Assembly: GCA_964638035.1 (NCBI GenBank)
Contig: CAZWXD010000013.1
Span: forward strand, 1 to 64,000
DNA length: 64,000 nt
Source of the DNA: JAGGAG01 sp964638035
GTDB lineage: Bacteria; Gemmatimonadota; Gemmatimonadetes; Gemmatimonadales; GWC2-71-9
Direction: 5' to 3'
Shown here: positions 1-9,035 of the stretch, piece by piece
Layout: each line of letters opens with the position of its first letter
How positions within the stretch are numbered: position 1 is the stretch's first letter
Position numbers and translations under genes: made by a program
Notes under the pieces: generated by a model
Told to the model about the DNA's origin: nothing
The model's input: only the letters and a program-made list of their open reading frames with translations
Databases searched by the model: none

Positions 1-60
1 AATTGGCAGAGCAAGTGACTCTTAATCACTAGGTTGTAGGTTCGATTCCTACGCGCCGCA
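1..60 (+). tRNA. tRNA-Lys (CUU), 5' end cut off by the window
   Basis: The 3' part of a tRNA is present: the end of the D arm, an anticodon arm with 5-bp stem AGTGA/TCACT around loop CTCTTAA (anticodon CTT), a GTAGG/CCTAC T-stem with loop TTCGATT, then the 3' acceptor strand and discriminator A at position 60. About 15 nt of the 5' end lie outside the window, so acceptor pairing cannot be checked. The CCA end is not encoded. Confidence 0.93.
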
Positions 61-68
61 TTCTCATG

Positions 69-91
69 ACGACCGGGCTCACGCCGGTCGT
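69..91 (+). terminator. Hairpin after tRNA-Lys
   Basis: Perfect 8-bp stem (ACGACCGG/CCGGTCGT) with a 7-nt loop, starting 9 nt after the tRNA and followed by the pyrimidine-rich TCCTGCTTT. It is a likely intrinsic terminator for the tRNA, although the T-run is interrupted. Confidence 0.55.
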
Positions 92-125
92 TCCTGCTTT
101 CAGGGACTGCCAGCAGGGTTGCCTC

Positions 126-548
126 CTAGGGCTTCACGACGAACCCCTCCCGCCGAGCCGCGTCGGCCAGCCGCTGATCCAGGGTCACGAACTCGAGGCT
201 GCCGCGACGGTGGTTCGATCCGGTCGATGCAGCGGCCAGCTGCAGGGCGTCCGCCGCGCGGAGCAGGTGCGCCCGCAGCAGGCGCTCCGCGTCGTCGCGC
301 ACCGCGAATGTCGGGGATACTTCCACCCACCCGTCACCCAGCGTCGTCAGGCGCGTCCAGGCCAGCACACTTTCGCGGGCGGGGAGTCGCCCTTCGCGCT
401 CCAGGCGCGCCAGGGCCGACGCGCACTCGAGCCGCGTGCCCCACCACACCATGACCGACGCATCGGCCTCCAGCAGGCCGGTCAGTTGTCGGGTCTCCGG
501 CTCCGGCACCAGCAGCGGAAGGACCGCAGAACTATCCCAGAACCTCAT
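126..548 (-). CDS. VapC-like PIN-domain ribonuclease toxin
   Basis: A 140-aa single-domain PIN protein, the usual length for VapC toxins, which are Mg-dependent RNases that typically cut tRNA or rRNA. The acidic residues of the fold are visible: Asp in the N-terminal WDSSA motif, Glu in RLECASAL, Asp in AADALQLAA, and Asp in VTLDQRLADAA near the C-terminus. The start codon overlaps the stop of the upstream antitoxin gene by 4 nt (ATGA), a translational-coupling layout typical of VapBC operons. The family call is firm; the RNA target cannot be read from sequence. Confidence 0.9.
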   Translation of the reverse strand: MRFWDSSAVLPLLVPEPETRQLTGLLEADASVMVWWGTRLECASALARLEREGRLPARESVLAWTRLTTLGDGWVEVSPTFAVRDDAERLLRAHLLRAADALQLAAASTGSNHRRGSLEFVTLDQRLADAARREGFVVKP

Positions 549-838
549 CGGCCCGACTCCCGCTCCTCCAGCAGGTAGTCCACCGCACTCGGCCCGGGAC
601 CAACCTTCGGCATGGGAAGCTTGAGGATCGAAGCCCCGGGGTGCTTCCGGGGCAGCGCCACCAGGCCGCGCTCAACCAGGCCCTTGAGCTGCACGGTCAG
701 GTCGTCCAAGTCGGCAACCGGCTCGAGCCTGGCAACCGGGGTACCGCGATCGGTGATCACGATGCTCTCCCCTTGCTGCACCTCGCGGATCAGCATCGAT
801 AAGTTGTTCTTGGCATTGGAGATAGATTCATATCTCAT
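545..838 (-). CDS. Phd/YefM-type antitoxin of the VapBC module
   Basis: A 97-aa protein starting MRYESISNAKNNLS, the classic Phd/YefM N-terminal DNA-binding fold (SxxxAKxxLSxLI...V.I.DRGxPVARLxP). A reading frame extends further upstream to 943 but runs through AT-rich promoter DNA. The ATG at 838 is chosen because it gives the family N-terminus and has an AAAGG site 7 nt upstream. The C-terminal half (PRKHPGASILKLPMP to the end) should wrap the VapC active site. Such antitoxins normally repress their own operon, which fits the dyads just upstream. Confidence 0.88.
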   Translation of the reverse strand: MRYESISNAKNNLSMLIREVQQGESIVITDRGTPVARLEPVADLDDLTVQLKGLVERGLVALPRKHPGASILKLPMPKVGPGPSAVDYLLEERESGR

Positions 839-839
839 G

Positions 840-920
840 ATATGGCCTTTATAGCTATTGATGGCTAGGTGATATAGTCGGTGTATTGTGGCAACAATAA
901 TATGGCTAAATAGGCCATGA
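840..920 (-). promoter_or_regulatory. VapBC promoter/operator with two nested dyads
   Basis: This AT-rich stretch stands out from its GC-rich surroundings. It holds a perfect dyad TATTGT-GGCA-ACAATA at 884-899. An outer imperfect pair, ATGGCCTTTATAGC at 842-855 and its near reverse complement at 905-918, has a perfect GGCCAT/ATGGCC core. The layout suits cooperative binding of the VapBC complex across the promoter. No -10/-35 pair is clear enough to assign. Confidence 0.6.
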
Positions 921-950
921 CGCAACGCCGAGGTTGATTCCACGGTCCCC

Positions 951-980
951 TTGGGTCAGCCGCCCCGAATCGCGCATATT
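951..980 (+). promoter_or_regulatory. Putative leaderless promoter of the HerA-like gene
   Basis: TTGGGT at 951-956, an 18-nt spacer, then CATATT at 975-980, only 6 nt before the ATG at 987. Transcription from this -10 would start at or next to the start codon. One of a set of similar sites in the window. Confidence 0.45.
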
Positions 981-986
981 CCCGCC

Positions 987-3344
987 ATGCAAGACTTCGA
1001 AAAACTCGGCGCCTTCTACCTCGGTCGCCGAATCGACCCGGCCAGCCAGGAGCCCACGCCCAGCCTCGTCCTCTACGACGCCAAGGACCTCACCACCCAT
1101 GGCGTCATTATCGGCATGACCGGGAGCGGCAAGACCGGCCTCGGCATCGGCCTCATCGAGGAAGCGGCGCTGGACCACGTCCCCGTCATCGCCATCGATC
1201 CCAAGGGCGATCTCGGCAACATCCTCCTCACGTTCCCCAACCTGGCCGGGCCCGACTTCGAGCCGTGGGTGAATCGCCAGGAGGCCGAGGCGAAGGGCCT
1301 GGGAGTGGCGGCATATGCCGCACAGCAGGCCGAGACGTGGAAGAAGGGGCTGGCAGACTGGGGCGAGGATGGAGCGCGCATTGCCCGGCTCCGGGACGCG
1401 GCCGACTTTGCCATCTACACACCGGGCAGCACGGCCGGGACGCCGATTTCCGTGCTGCGCTCCTTTGCGGTACCTCCCGAGGCCGTTCGCGACGATCGCG
1501 ACCTCTTCAGGGAGCGGATCCAGACTACCGCAACGAGCGTCCTGGCCCTGCTGGGCATCGATGCCGATCCCATCACCAGCCGCGAGCACATCCTCATTGC
1601 CAACGTGCTGCAGCGTGTGTGGACCGACGGCAAGGCACTCGACCTCGCGCAGCTCATCGGGCAGATCCAGTCGCCGCCCTTCCAGAAGATCGGTGTGATG
1701 GAGGTGGACCAGGTCTTCCCGCCGAAGGACCGGATGACGCTCGCCATGCAGCTCAACAACCTCCTGGCGGCGCCGGGTTTCGAGGCCTGGATGGAAGGCG
1801 TCCCGCTCGATGCCTCGCAGTTCCTCTACGGGCCGAGCGGCAAGCCGCGGGTGTCGGTCATCTCCATCGCCCACCTGGGCGATGCGGAGCGGATGTTCTT
1901 CGTGACCATGCTGTTGAACGAGCTCATCGGCTGGATGCGTCAGCAACCGGGCACCGGGACGCTGCGTGCGCTGCTCTACATGGACGAGATCTTCGGGTAC
2001 ATGCCCCCGGTCCGGAACCCGCCTGCCAAGCAGCTCTTCCTGACCCTCTTCAAGCAGGCCCGTGCCTACGGACTGGGCGTGGTGGTGGCCACCCAGAACC
2101 CCGTGGACCTCGACTACAAGGCGCTCTCCAATGCCGGGACCTGGTTCATTGGCCGGCTGCAGGCCGAGCGGGACAAGGCCCGGGTCATGGAGGGACTGGA
2201 AGGCGCCTCTGGCGGCCGCTTCGACCGGGCTGCCACGGAGGCCCTGATTGCCGGGCTCGGCAAGCGCGTCTTCCTCCTGCACAACGTGCACGAAGACGAA
2301 GACGTGCTCTTCCAGACCCGCTGGACGATGTCCTACCTCGCCGGTCCGTTCTCACGAGAGCAGGTGCGGAGGCTGTCGGCCGGCGCGCCCCAGGCTCCCA
2401 TGGCGCCGTCGCCGACCCAGCGTCCGGGCGGCGGCGAGGTGTACACCATGCCACCCACCGTGCCGCCAGGTATCTCGCAGTACCATGTGCCCGGTGCCGC
2501 CGGGGAGCCGCGCTGGGTGCCGCAGCTCCTCGGCGTGGCCGACGTCAGCTACAGCAACGCGAAGCTCGGCGTGGACCTCACCGAGCGGGTCGTGCACCTC
2601 CTCCCGTTTGGCGAGGGACCGGTGGCCGTGGACTGGGCGCTGGCGCAACCCGCGGGCATCCCGGTCGACCGGGTGAAGGAGGGGCCGCCCGCGTCGGGAC
2701 AGTACGACGAGGTGCCCGGGCCAGCGCTCAACCCGAAGAGCTACGCCGAGTGGTCGAAGGGTTATGCCCGGTGGCTCAGGACGGCACAGGCGCTGACCCT
2801 CTTCCGCAGCACGGTGTTCAAACTCACGTCGACCGCAGGCGAGAGCGAGCGCGACTTCCGCATTCGCCTGCAGCAGCAGGCTCGGGAGCACCGCGATGCG
2901 CGCATCGCGGCCCTCCGCGAGAAGTATGCACCCAGGGTGGCGGCACTGCAGGAGAAGCTGCGCCTGGCGGAGCAGCGCCTGGGGCGGGAGCAGCAGGAGG
3001 CCGGCGCGCAGAAGGTGCAGACGGCGGTCTCCTTCGGCACGGCGGTCATTGGGGCGCTGCTGGGCCGGAAAAAGCTGAGCGCCACGACGGCATCGCGCGT
3101 GGGCACGGCGGCGCGTGGTGTTGGCCGGATGCAGAAGGAGGCGGGCGACGTGCAGCGTGCCGATGAATCGGTGGAGGCGAGTCGTACCCGCCTGGCCGAG
3201 CTGGAGCAGTCGGTGCAGGACGAGATTGCACGCCTCGAAGCCGGCACCGACGCCCAGGCAGAGTCCCTGGAACCGGTGGTCGTGAAGCCGAAGGCCGGCT
3301 CCGTGGCTGTGCACACGGTGGGGCTGGCCTGGGTGGCCGACTAG
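987..3344 (+). CDS. HerA/VirB4-like ATPase (DUF853-type)
   Basis: A 785-aa P-loop ATPase of the HerA-FtsK superfamily that is usually annotated as helicase HerA-like. Walker A GMTGSGKT lies about residues 43-50; the Walker B strand LLYMDEIFGYMPP is followed by the family signature with KQARAYGLGVVVATQNPVDLD. The C-terminal third is long, charged and probably coiled coil (about residues 640-770). Start: ATG 987 is preferred over the in-frame 951, because MQDFEKLGAFYLGRR is the conserved-looking N-terminus and a -10-like CATATT sits just before it. Its ends are convergent with the MscS gene (10-nt gap). No NurA nuclease is adjacent, so a role in end resection is not supported; the physiological role is unknown. 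Confidence 0.85.
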   Translation: MQDFEKLGAFYLGRRIDPASQEPTPSLVLYDAKDLTTHGVIIGMTGSGKTGLGIGLIEEAALDHVPVIAIDPKGDLGNILLTFPNLAGPDFEPWVNRQEAEAKGLGVAAYAAQQAETWKKGLADWGEDGARIARLRDAADFAIYTPGSTAGTPISVLRSFAVPPEAVRDDRDLFRERIQTTATSVLALLGIDADPITSREHILIANVLQRVWTDGKALDLAQLIGQIQSPPFQKIGVMEVDQVFPPKDRMTLAMQLNNLLAAPGFEAWMEGVPLDASQFLYGPSGKPRVSVISIAHLGDAERMFFVTMLLNELIGWMRQQPGTGTLRALLYMDEIFGYMPPVRNPPAKQLFLTLFKQARAYGLGVVVATQNPVDLDYKALSNAGTWFIGRLQAERDKARVMEGLEGASGGRFDRAATEALIAGLGKRVFLLHNVHEDEDVLFQTRWTMSYLAGPFSREQVRRLSAGAPQAPMAPSPTQRPGGGEVYTMPPTVPPGISQYHVPGAAGEPRWVPQLLGVADVSYSNAKLGVDLTERVVHLLPFGEGPVAVDWALAQPAGIPVDRVKEGPPASGQYDEVPGPALNPKSYAEWSKGYARWLRTAQALTLFRSTVFKLTSTAGESERDFRIRLQQQAREHRDARIAALREKYAPRVAALQEKLRLAEQRLGREQQEAGAQKVQTAVSFGTAVIGALLGRKKLSATTASRVGTAARGVGRMQKEAGDVQRADESVEASRTRLAELEQSVQDEIARLEAGTDAQAESLEPVVVKPKAGSVAVHTVGLAWVAD

Positions 3345-3354
3345 CGCTTCGGGT

Positions 3355-5025
3355 TCAGGTGCCCGGGTTCACGGCCTTCCCGCCCACCGGGCCCTGGATG
3401 CCTGGGGTCAGGATCGTCGTCGTGGGGAAGGCCAGCTCGCTCCCGTTCCGCTCCACGATTTCCATCATGGCGAACAGGGCTTCCTGCCGTACGGCGCGGA
3501 ACGCGTTCATGTCGGGGACGATGAACCAGGCCGCAACCTCGACGTTGAGGGTGTAGTCCCCGAACCCCGCCAACTTGCAGATCACCAGGTCGGGCCACAC
3601 CTGTGGCTGGGCGCGCAGCCAGGCCTCGATCTCCCGGGTGATGGCCTCCAGCTGCGCCCGGGTGGTGCCGTACACCAGGCCCAGCCTCGTACTGAGCCGG
3701 AAGCGGTCTCGCGCCGCGAAGGACTCGAGCCGCATGTCAGCGAGCCGTCCGTTGGGATAGGTCACCAGCGACCGCTCGAAGGTGCGGATCTGCGTCGAGC
3801 GCAGCCGCACCGACTCCACCGTGCCCTCGACGTCCTCGACCTTCACCCAGTCACCCACCTGGAAGGGCTTGTCGCTTACGATGGCGAGCGACCCGATCAC
3901 GTTCTCCAGGGTCTTTTGCGCACCCAGCGCGATCGCAATGCCGCCGATGCCCAGGCCGGCGAGGAGCGTGCCGACCGGGATGTGGAACTGGGCCAGGACC
4001 GCCGTGGTCCCGAGGAATGCGACGAACACTCTCGCGAGGCGGCCGCCCAGCGGCGCCAGGGAGAGCACATCGGCGCGCTGGCCGGCCCAGGCCGAGGCGA
4101 TCACGCGGCGCTGCACCACGTCCAGTGCGCGCAACACGGTCCAGAACAGTGCCGCGGTCACCATCGCCTTGATGAGGTCGCCCAGGAAACCCTGGACCGA
4201 CGCATTGAGCCCGATCCGGTTGATGACCGGGCCCACGAAGATCGCCGTGCAGGCGAGCAGCAATGGGGCCCGCAGCCCCTCCACCAGGTCGTTGTCCCAG
4301 CTCGGTGCCGTGTTCCTGACGATGGCGCGGAGCAGCAGCATCAGGAACCGCTCGAGGACCACGCCCAGCAGGATCACCACGGGAACGGCGAGGAGGAGCG
4401 CCAGCCACTGCCACCACTGGACGCGCAAGGGTCCTGACCGCCTCAGCGCGTCGGGAAAGAGTTCCCGGATCCAGTTGTCGCCCAGGCCATCGTACAGCGC
4501 GTCCATGCGCCGGATCGTCGGCGCCGAGAACACCCAGCGAGGCTCGCCGCCACGCGCCGCCCGGATGAGCCGCACGGGGTCGTAGACCCCGTTGGGTCGT
4601 GCGATGACGCCCAGTTGCTCGACATTCTCCGCAAGGCCATCTGCCGTGTCACCCGCGACGCTGGGAGACAGCTCGTTCAACTCGATCCACAAGTAGCGGT
4701 CGAGCACCGTCTTGAGGCGCTCCGTCAACTGGACGGCGCGCGCCGAGTCGGTGCCGGCCGGCAGGGCCAGGAACTCGGATGCCGACACCCACTTGCCGTC
4801 GTTGGCGAGGCGGAAGAACTGGTCCATCGACCAGCGAGGTGACCCCGGTTCCACCTGCTTCGCGGCCTCCGACGCCGTGGCTGGGGTGGCGCCATTGGTG
4901 CCCTGGGTCGAATCGGCGCTGGGGCTTGCCTGCGGCGCAAGCGGAGTTGGCAGCTTGACCTGCGCTGCGGCGGGCCAGGCCAGGGTCTGCAGCCCGAGGG
5001 CCAGTCCCAACGCCGCCCGTCGCAT
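3355..5025 (-). CDS. MscS-family mechanosensitive ion channel
   Basis: A 556-aa protein with a signal peptide (MRR...PAAAQ, cleavage near residue 22), a periplasmic domain of about 180 residues, hydrophobic helices near 205-232, 252-272, 284-302 and 333-348, then the Gly/Ala-rich MscS pore helix (about 351-376, TLLAGLGIGGIAIALGAQ). The cytoplasmic beta domain follows, with the FQVGDWV motif and the GTVESVRLRSTQIRTF strand. The channel releases solutes on hypo-osmotic shock. The frame extends upstream to 5580, but the signal peptide fixes the start at 5025. The extra N-terminal domain makes it larger than E. coli MscS (286 aa). It diverges from the metzincin gene across a 205-nt gap. Confidence 0.9.
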   Translation of the reverse strand: MRRAALGLALGLQTLAWPAAAQVKLPTPLAPQASPSADSTQGTNGATPATASEAAKQVEPGSPRWSMDQFFRLANDGKWVSASEFLALPAGTDSARAVQLTERLKTVLDRYLWIELNELSPSVAGDTADGLAENVEQLGVIARPNGVYDPVRLIRAARGGEPRWVFSAPTIRRMDALYDGLGDNWIRELFPDALRRSGPLRVQWWQWLALLLAVPVVILLGVVLERFLMLLLRAIVRNTAPSWDNDLVEGLRAPLLLACTAIFVGPVINRIGLNASVQGFLGDLIKAMVTAALFWTVLRALDVVQRRVIASAWAGQRADVLSLAPLGGRLARVFVAFLGTTAVLAQFHIPVGTLLAGLGIGGIAIALGAQKTLENVIGSLAIVSDKPFQVGDWVKVEDVEGTVESVRLRSTQIRTFERSLVTYPNGRLADMRLESFAARDRFRLSTRLGLVYGTTRAQLEAITREIEAWLRAQPQVWPDLVICKLAGFGDYTLNVEVAAWFIVPDMNAFRAVRQEALFAMMEIVERNGSELAFPTTTILTPGIQGPVGGKAVNPGT

Positions 5026-5230
5026 CAGGTGGGGTGAAGCAGCGGTCAGGATCCCTCCGTGTGGTCGTGGGGCTCTCCGCCCCGTCCTCGTGCACGACAC
5101 CAGAATACCAGCCTCGGGCCCCCGCTGCACCTGCTTGCAGCCGATGCGGTAAGCCAAGGCCCCGCACGGGGCTGGGCGTGGCCACACCCCTCGTCGGCGC
5201 CCGGCACCGGCGTTGCTCCTCCCATGCGGG

Positions 5231-7435
5231 ATGACCCGCACCATGTCCGCCCGCCGCCTGGCGCTCGGCGTCGTGATCATGCTCCAGGCCCTCGCCGCAT
5301 GCAGCTCGGGTGGCGACCCCCTCGCGCCACCGACGCTCGGCGGCATTGCCCTCTCGGTGTCCGGGTTGCCCGCTGGCGGTGCCGGCGCCATCCAGGTGGC
5401 CGGTCCCGGCGGGTACTCGCAGGCGGTCTCATCGTCGACCACCCTCGATGGCCTTGTGCCCGGGCAGTACAGCATCAGCGCATCGCCCGTCACGGCCAAC
5501 GGGAGCACCTGGCTGCCCGCGCCGGCGACGCAGGTTGTGGATGTCCCGGCATCGGCCAGTCGGGTGCCAGCAGCAGTCACCTATGGCGTGTCCATCGGGA
5601 GCCTGGTCGTGACCGTCGCTGGCCTTCCGGCGGGCACCGACGCCGCGGTCACGGTCACCGGCGCGGCTGGCTACACCGCGGTGGTGCCGGTCACGGACAC
5701 GCTGGAAGGCCTCGTGGCCGGCACCTACACGGTGACCGCGAGCAACATCACCGCCGGACCATCCACCTGGGCCGCGGCACCGCAGAGCCAGTCGGTGCAG
5801 GTGGTCGCCAACGTGGCCGCGGCCGCCACCGTGACCTATGCCGTCTTCGTGCCCGGTTCGGTGAACCTGCGCATTGACGGCATGAACCTCACCCAGTCGG
5901 TCCAGTCGTACACCGACACCATCCCCCTGGTGAGTGGCCGGGATGCCCTCCTGCGGGTGTTCGTGCGGGCCGACCAGCCCAACACCGTGGCGCCGAATGT
6001 TCGCGTTCGGCTCTACAACGGGGCCAACCCGGCCCCGGTCGAGGAATGGACGATCCCGGCTCCGGGGCCGAGCGTGCCCGTCGCGATAAGCGAAGGGACG
6101 CTCGCCAGTTCCTGGAACCTGCTCGTCCCCGGGGCGCTGCTGCTGCCGGATGCGCGCATCCTGGCCGACGTGGATCCCGGCAACGGGTTCGGGGAGAGCG
6201 ACGAGACCGACAACACCTTCCCCCTCTCGGGGACGGCGAAGCCGCTCGCGGTACGGGCCGCGAACCCACTGAGCCTGCGCTTCGTGTCGGTGGTGGTGCA
6301 GGGGAGTGCCGGTGGCGTCACGCCCGCCAACGTGGATGACTTCACGGCGATGATGCGAAAGGTGTTCCCGCTCCGGACCGTGAACGTGGACGTGCGGAGC
6401 CAGCCGTTCACCTCGGCTGCACCCGCCCTGCAGTCCGGCAGCTCCGGGGAATGGGGCCAGGTCCTGAGCGAGGTCAACGCCCTCCGGACCGCCGATGGCT
6501 GGGCGGGGTACTACTACGGGGTTGTGCACACGAACTACAACTCGGGCATCGCCGGGATCGGCTACGTGCCGGGTCGCGCCGCCATCGGATGGGATCGGTT
6601 GCCGAGCGGCGATGGCATCATGGCCCATGAGTTCGGGCACAACCTGTCCCTGAGCCACGCGCCCTGCGGTGGGGTGTCCAACCCCGACCCTGCGTTCCCC
6701 CGGCCTGACGGGAGTACCGGAGCCTACGGCCTCGACCTTGGCACCATGACTCTGAAGCCGCCCACGGCGAAGGACCTGATGGGCTACTGCGGCGGCACGC
6801 AGTGGATCAGCGAGTATCACTACCTCCGGGCGTTCAACTATCGCAGCGGCAACCCCCAGGCAATGCGGGCAGGTGCCCTGGCGGAAGGCCTGCTCGTCTG
6901 GGGCCGGGTGGTCGACGGACGCATCGTGCTCGAGCCAGCCTTCCCGGTGGCCGTGGCCCCGGGCCCCGCCAGTGGGCGGTACGTGGCCCAGGCCGTCGAT
7001 GCCGCCGGGCGCCTGATGGCGCAGCAGGCATTCGACGCCTCGGTCGTGGCAGATGTTCCGGGAGACGACCAGCACTTCGCGGTGGTCCTGCCCCTCACCA
7101 GTGCGCAGCGGGTGCAGGTTGCCCGCCTTCGGGTCCGCGGTCCTGGCGCCACGGCCATCGCGGAGCGGACGAGCGCCACCGCGCTGCGGAGCGGGGCCGC
7201 CGGCGTCGCCATGATGCGAGCACCCGTCGGACGGAGCCTGGAGCGTGCGGCGCCCGGGGCGGCACGACTGCGGTGGGACGACTCGGCGTGGCCCATGGCG
7301 GTGGTGCGTGACGCGGTCACCGGCGCCATCCTTGCCTTTGCGCGCGGCGGCGACATGACCCTGGCGGCACCAGCCACGGCGCTTGACGTGACCTGGTCGG
7401 ATGGTGTCCAGGGCGTGAGCGAGAGGCTCCCGTAA
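5231..7435 (+). CDS. Metzincin-type zinc metalloprotease lipoprotein
   Basis: A surface or periplasmic lipoprotein of about 734 aa. After the lipobox LAAC come two homologous beta repeats of about 80 residues (each with SVSGLPAG or TVAGLPAG, then LDGLVPGQYSI or LEGLVAGTYTV, a PEGA-like pattern). A CARDB-like domain (SVNLRIDGMNLTQSVQ...) follows, then a catalytic domain with HEFGHNLSLSH (about residue 466 onward), a full HExxHxxxxxH zinc site, and a downstream Met-containing LMGYC turn. That combination defines a metzincin-like protease, most like M66-type enzymes. The start could be 5213, 5231 or 5243; all give the same lipobox. Substrate unknown. Confidence 0.8.
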   Translation: MTRTMSARRLALGVVIMLQALAACSSGGDPLAPPTLGGIALSVSGLPAGGAGAIQVAGPGGYSQAVSSSTTLDGLVPGQYSISASPVTANGSTWLPAPATQVVDVPASASRVPAAVTYGVSIGSLVVTVAGLPAGTDAAVTVTGAAGYTAVVPVTDTLEGLVAGTYTVTASNITAGPSTWAAAPQSQSVQVVANVAAAATVTYAVFVPGSVNLRIDGMNLTQSVQSYTDTIPLVSGRDALLRVFVRADQPNTVAPNVRVRLYNGANPAPVEEWTIPAPGPSVPVAISEGTLASSWNLLVPGALLLPDARILADVDPGNGFGESDETDNTFPLSGTAKPLAVRAANPLSLRFVSVVVQGSAGGVTPANVDDFTAMMRKVFPLRTVNVDVRSQPFTSAAPALQSGSSGEWGQVLSEVNALRTADGWAGYYYGVVHTNYNSGIAGIGYVPGRAAIGWDRLPSGDGIMAHEFGHNLSLSHAPCGGVSNPDPAFPRPDGSTGAYGLDLGTMTLKPPTAKDLMGYCGGTQWISEYHYLRAFNYRSGNPQAMRAGALAEGLLVWGRVVDGRIVLEPAFPVAVAPGPASGRYVAQAVDAAGRLMAQQAFDASVVADVPGDDQHFAVVLPLTSAQRVQVARLRVRGPGATAIAERTSATALRSGAAGVAMMRAPVGRSLERAAPGAARLRWDDSAWPMAVVRDAVTGAILAFARGGDMTLAAPATALDVTWSDGVQGVSERLP

Positions 7436-7461
7436 GGCTCCTGCGCGGCCCGTAGCACAAG

Positions 7462-7467
7462 TACATT
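7462..7467 (+). promoter_or_regulatory. -10-like TACATT 5 nt before the phosphatase ATG
   Basis: TACATT lies 5 nt upstream of the ATG at 7473 and no Shine-Dalgarno site is visible. The same hexamer with the same spacing precedes the HAD gene on the minus strand (start at 52176). It predicts a leaderless mRNA. Confidence 0.45.
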
Positions 7468-7472
7468 GCCGC

Positions 7473-9035
7473 ATGCGCATCCCCACCCTCGCGTTGGGCC
7501 TGGCGGCCACGATCACGGTGGCTGCAACAGGCCAGGCCGCAACCCGGCACGAACGACCCAGCCTCCTGGTCCTCATTGCGGTGGACCAGATGACGCCCGC
7601 CTACTTCGACCGCTATGCCGCAGAGTTCACCGGTGGCCTCGGCCGACTCTACCGGAACGGGGTGGTCTTCACCGATGCCCGGCAGGATCACGCCATCACC
7701 GAGACGGCACCCGGCCACTCGACCCTGCTCTCGGGGCGACCACCTGCCTCCACCGGCATCGTGTCGAACAACCTCGGGGTGGTCGACCGCGCCTGGAAGC
7801 TCGTGGGTTCGACGGCCACGGGTGCCTCGCCCGCGCGGTTCCGCGGAACTGCCCTCCACGACTGGCTCCTCGCTGCGGACAGCGCCTCGTCCGTCCTGTC
7901 GTTCTCCACCAAGGACCGCGCGGCCATCCTTCCGGTGGGGCGCGCGGGCAGCGACGTCTACTGGTTTCGGGGCGGGCGTTACACGACCAGCACATGGTAC
8001 CGGAAGGAACTGCCGCCATGGCTCGAGGCCTGGAATGCCAGGCAGGGCGCTCTCCGGCTCCTCGGGATGGAGTGGAACCCCCTGTTCGGGACGGAGCGCT
8101 ACCCTGAGCCGGATTCGGTGCCGTACGAGCACGGGGGCCGGGACGTCACCTTTCCGCATCGCCTGCCAACCGATACATCCACGTTCCTGTATGAGCTCAT
8201 CCACACACCCTGGACAGACTCGCTCACCCTCGACGTGGCGCTCGAGGGCGTGCGGGCCACGGGCCACGGCGCCCGCGGGCACGTCGACCTCCTCGTGGTC
8301 TCGCTGTCGGGGACCGACGAAGTGGGGCACCGGTACGGACCGCAGTCGCGCGAGATCCATGACCAGCTGCTCCGGCTCGATCGCTGGTTGGGCCAGTTCC
8401 TCGACTCGCTCGGCACGATGGTGCCTCCGGGGCGCACGGTTGTGGCGCTGGCCGCCGACCACGGCATGACCCCGTACCCCGAGGCCACCGGCACGGGGGG
8501 CAGGGTCAACCTGGCACCGCTGGTGAAGGACTTGAATGACGGGTACGGCAGGCGCTATCACACCCGGTTTGCGTTCGGCATGTCGTCCGGCCTCGTGTAT
8601 GCCGACCTGCCGGCGCTCCGGAGCCGTGGCGTGGACGTGGACAGCCTCGGCGCGGCCATCGCGCGGCAGGTGGCTGCCCTTCCCGGGGTGGCCACGGTAT
8701 ACACCCCTGTCGATCTCACTCGTCGGGCACGATCCAGCAATGATGCACGGCTCTGGCGGCGCGCCCTGCCGGGCGACCTGGAGTGGCTGGCAGCGGCATC
8801 GCTCAAGCCGGGCTGGATCTGGGCCACCAGTGGCGAGGACGCCGAGCACGGGGCGACATCGGTGCTCGACATGCACATTCCGCTCATCTTCCTGGTTCCC
8901 GGCATCCCGTCCGCACGGGTGACGCGGCGCGTCACGAGCGAGGACATCGGCCCCACCTTCGCGGCGCTGGCCGGCGTGCGCCCCACCGAGCCTGTCACGG
9001 GGAAGCCGCTCCGTGAGGTGCTGGTCCGCCCATGA
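7473..9035 (+). CDS. Secreted PafA-like alkaline phosphatase family protein
   Basis: A 520-aa exported enzyme of the alkaline phosphatase/nucleotide pyrophosphatase superfamily. After a signal peptide (cleavage near QAA, residue 23) come the first metal Asp (IAVDQMTP, D38), the Thr nucleophile region ITETAPGHSTLLSG (T78), then SGTDEVGHRYGP and ALAADHGMTPYP, which supply the remaining Asp/His zinc ligands. The Thr nucleophile and overall layout match PafA-type phosphate-irrepressible monoesterases. It should release phosphate from organic esters in the periplasm. Its stop overlaps the start of the YkgJ-like gene by 4 nt. Confidence 0.85.
   Translation: MRIPTLALGLAATITVAATGQAATRHERPSLLVLIAVDQMTPAYFDRYAAEFTGGLGRLYRNGVVFTDARQDHAITETAPGHSTLLSGRPPASTGIVSNNLGVVDRAWKLVGSTATGASPARFRGTALHDWLLAADSASSVLSFSTKDRAAILPVGRAGSDVYWFRGGRYTTSTWYRKELPPWLEAWNARQGALRLLGMEWNPLFGTERYPEPDSVPYEHGGRDVTFPHRLPTDTSTFLYELIHTPWTDSLTLDVALEGVRATGHGARGHVDLLVVSLSGTDEVGHRYGPQSREIHDQLLRLDRWLGQFLDSLGTMVPPGRTVVALAADHGMTPYPEATGTGGRVNLAPLVKDLNDGYGRRYHTRFAFGMSSGLVYADLPALRSRGVDVDSLGAAIARQVAALPGVATVYTPVDLTRRARSSNDARLWRRALPGDLEWLAAASLKPGWIWATSGEDAEHGATSVLDMHIPLIFLVPGIPSARVTRRVTSEDIGPTFAALAGVRPTEPVTGKPLREVLVRP

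Noticed and set aside
906..2291. A 461-codon open frame on the minus strand
   Set aside because: Antisense to the HerA-like ATPase whose Walker motifs are intact; no recognisable protein features.
5429..7576. A 715-codon minus-strand open frame
   Set aside because: Antisense to the metzincin lipoprotein gene, which has a lipobox, repeated domains and an intact HExxHxxxxxH site.
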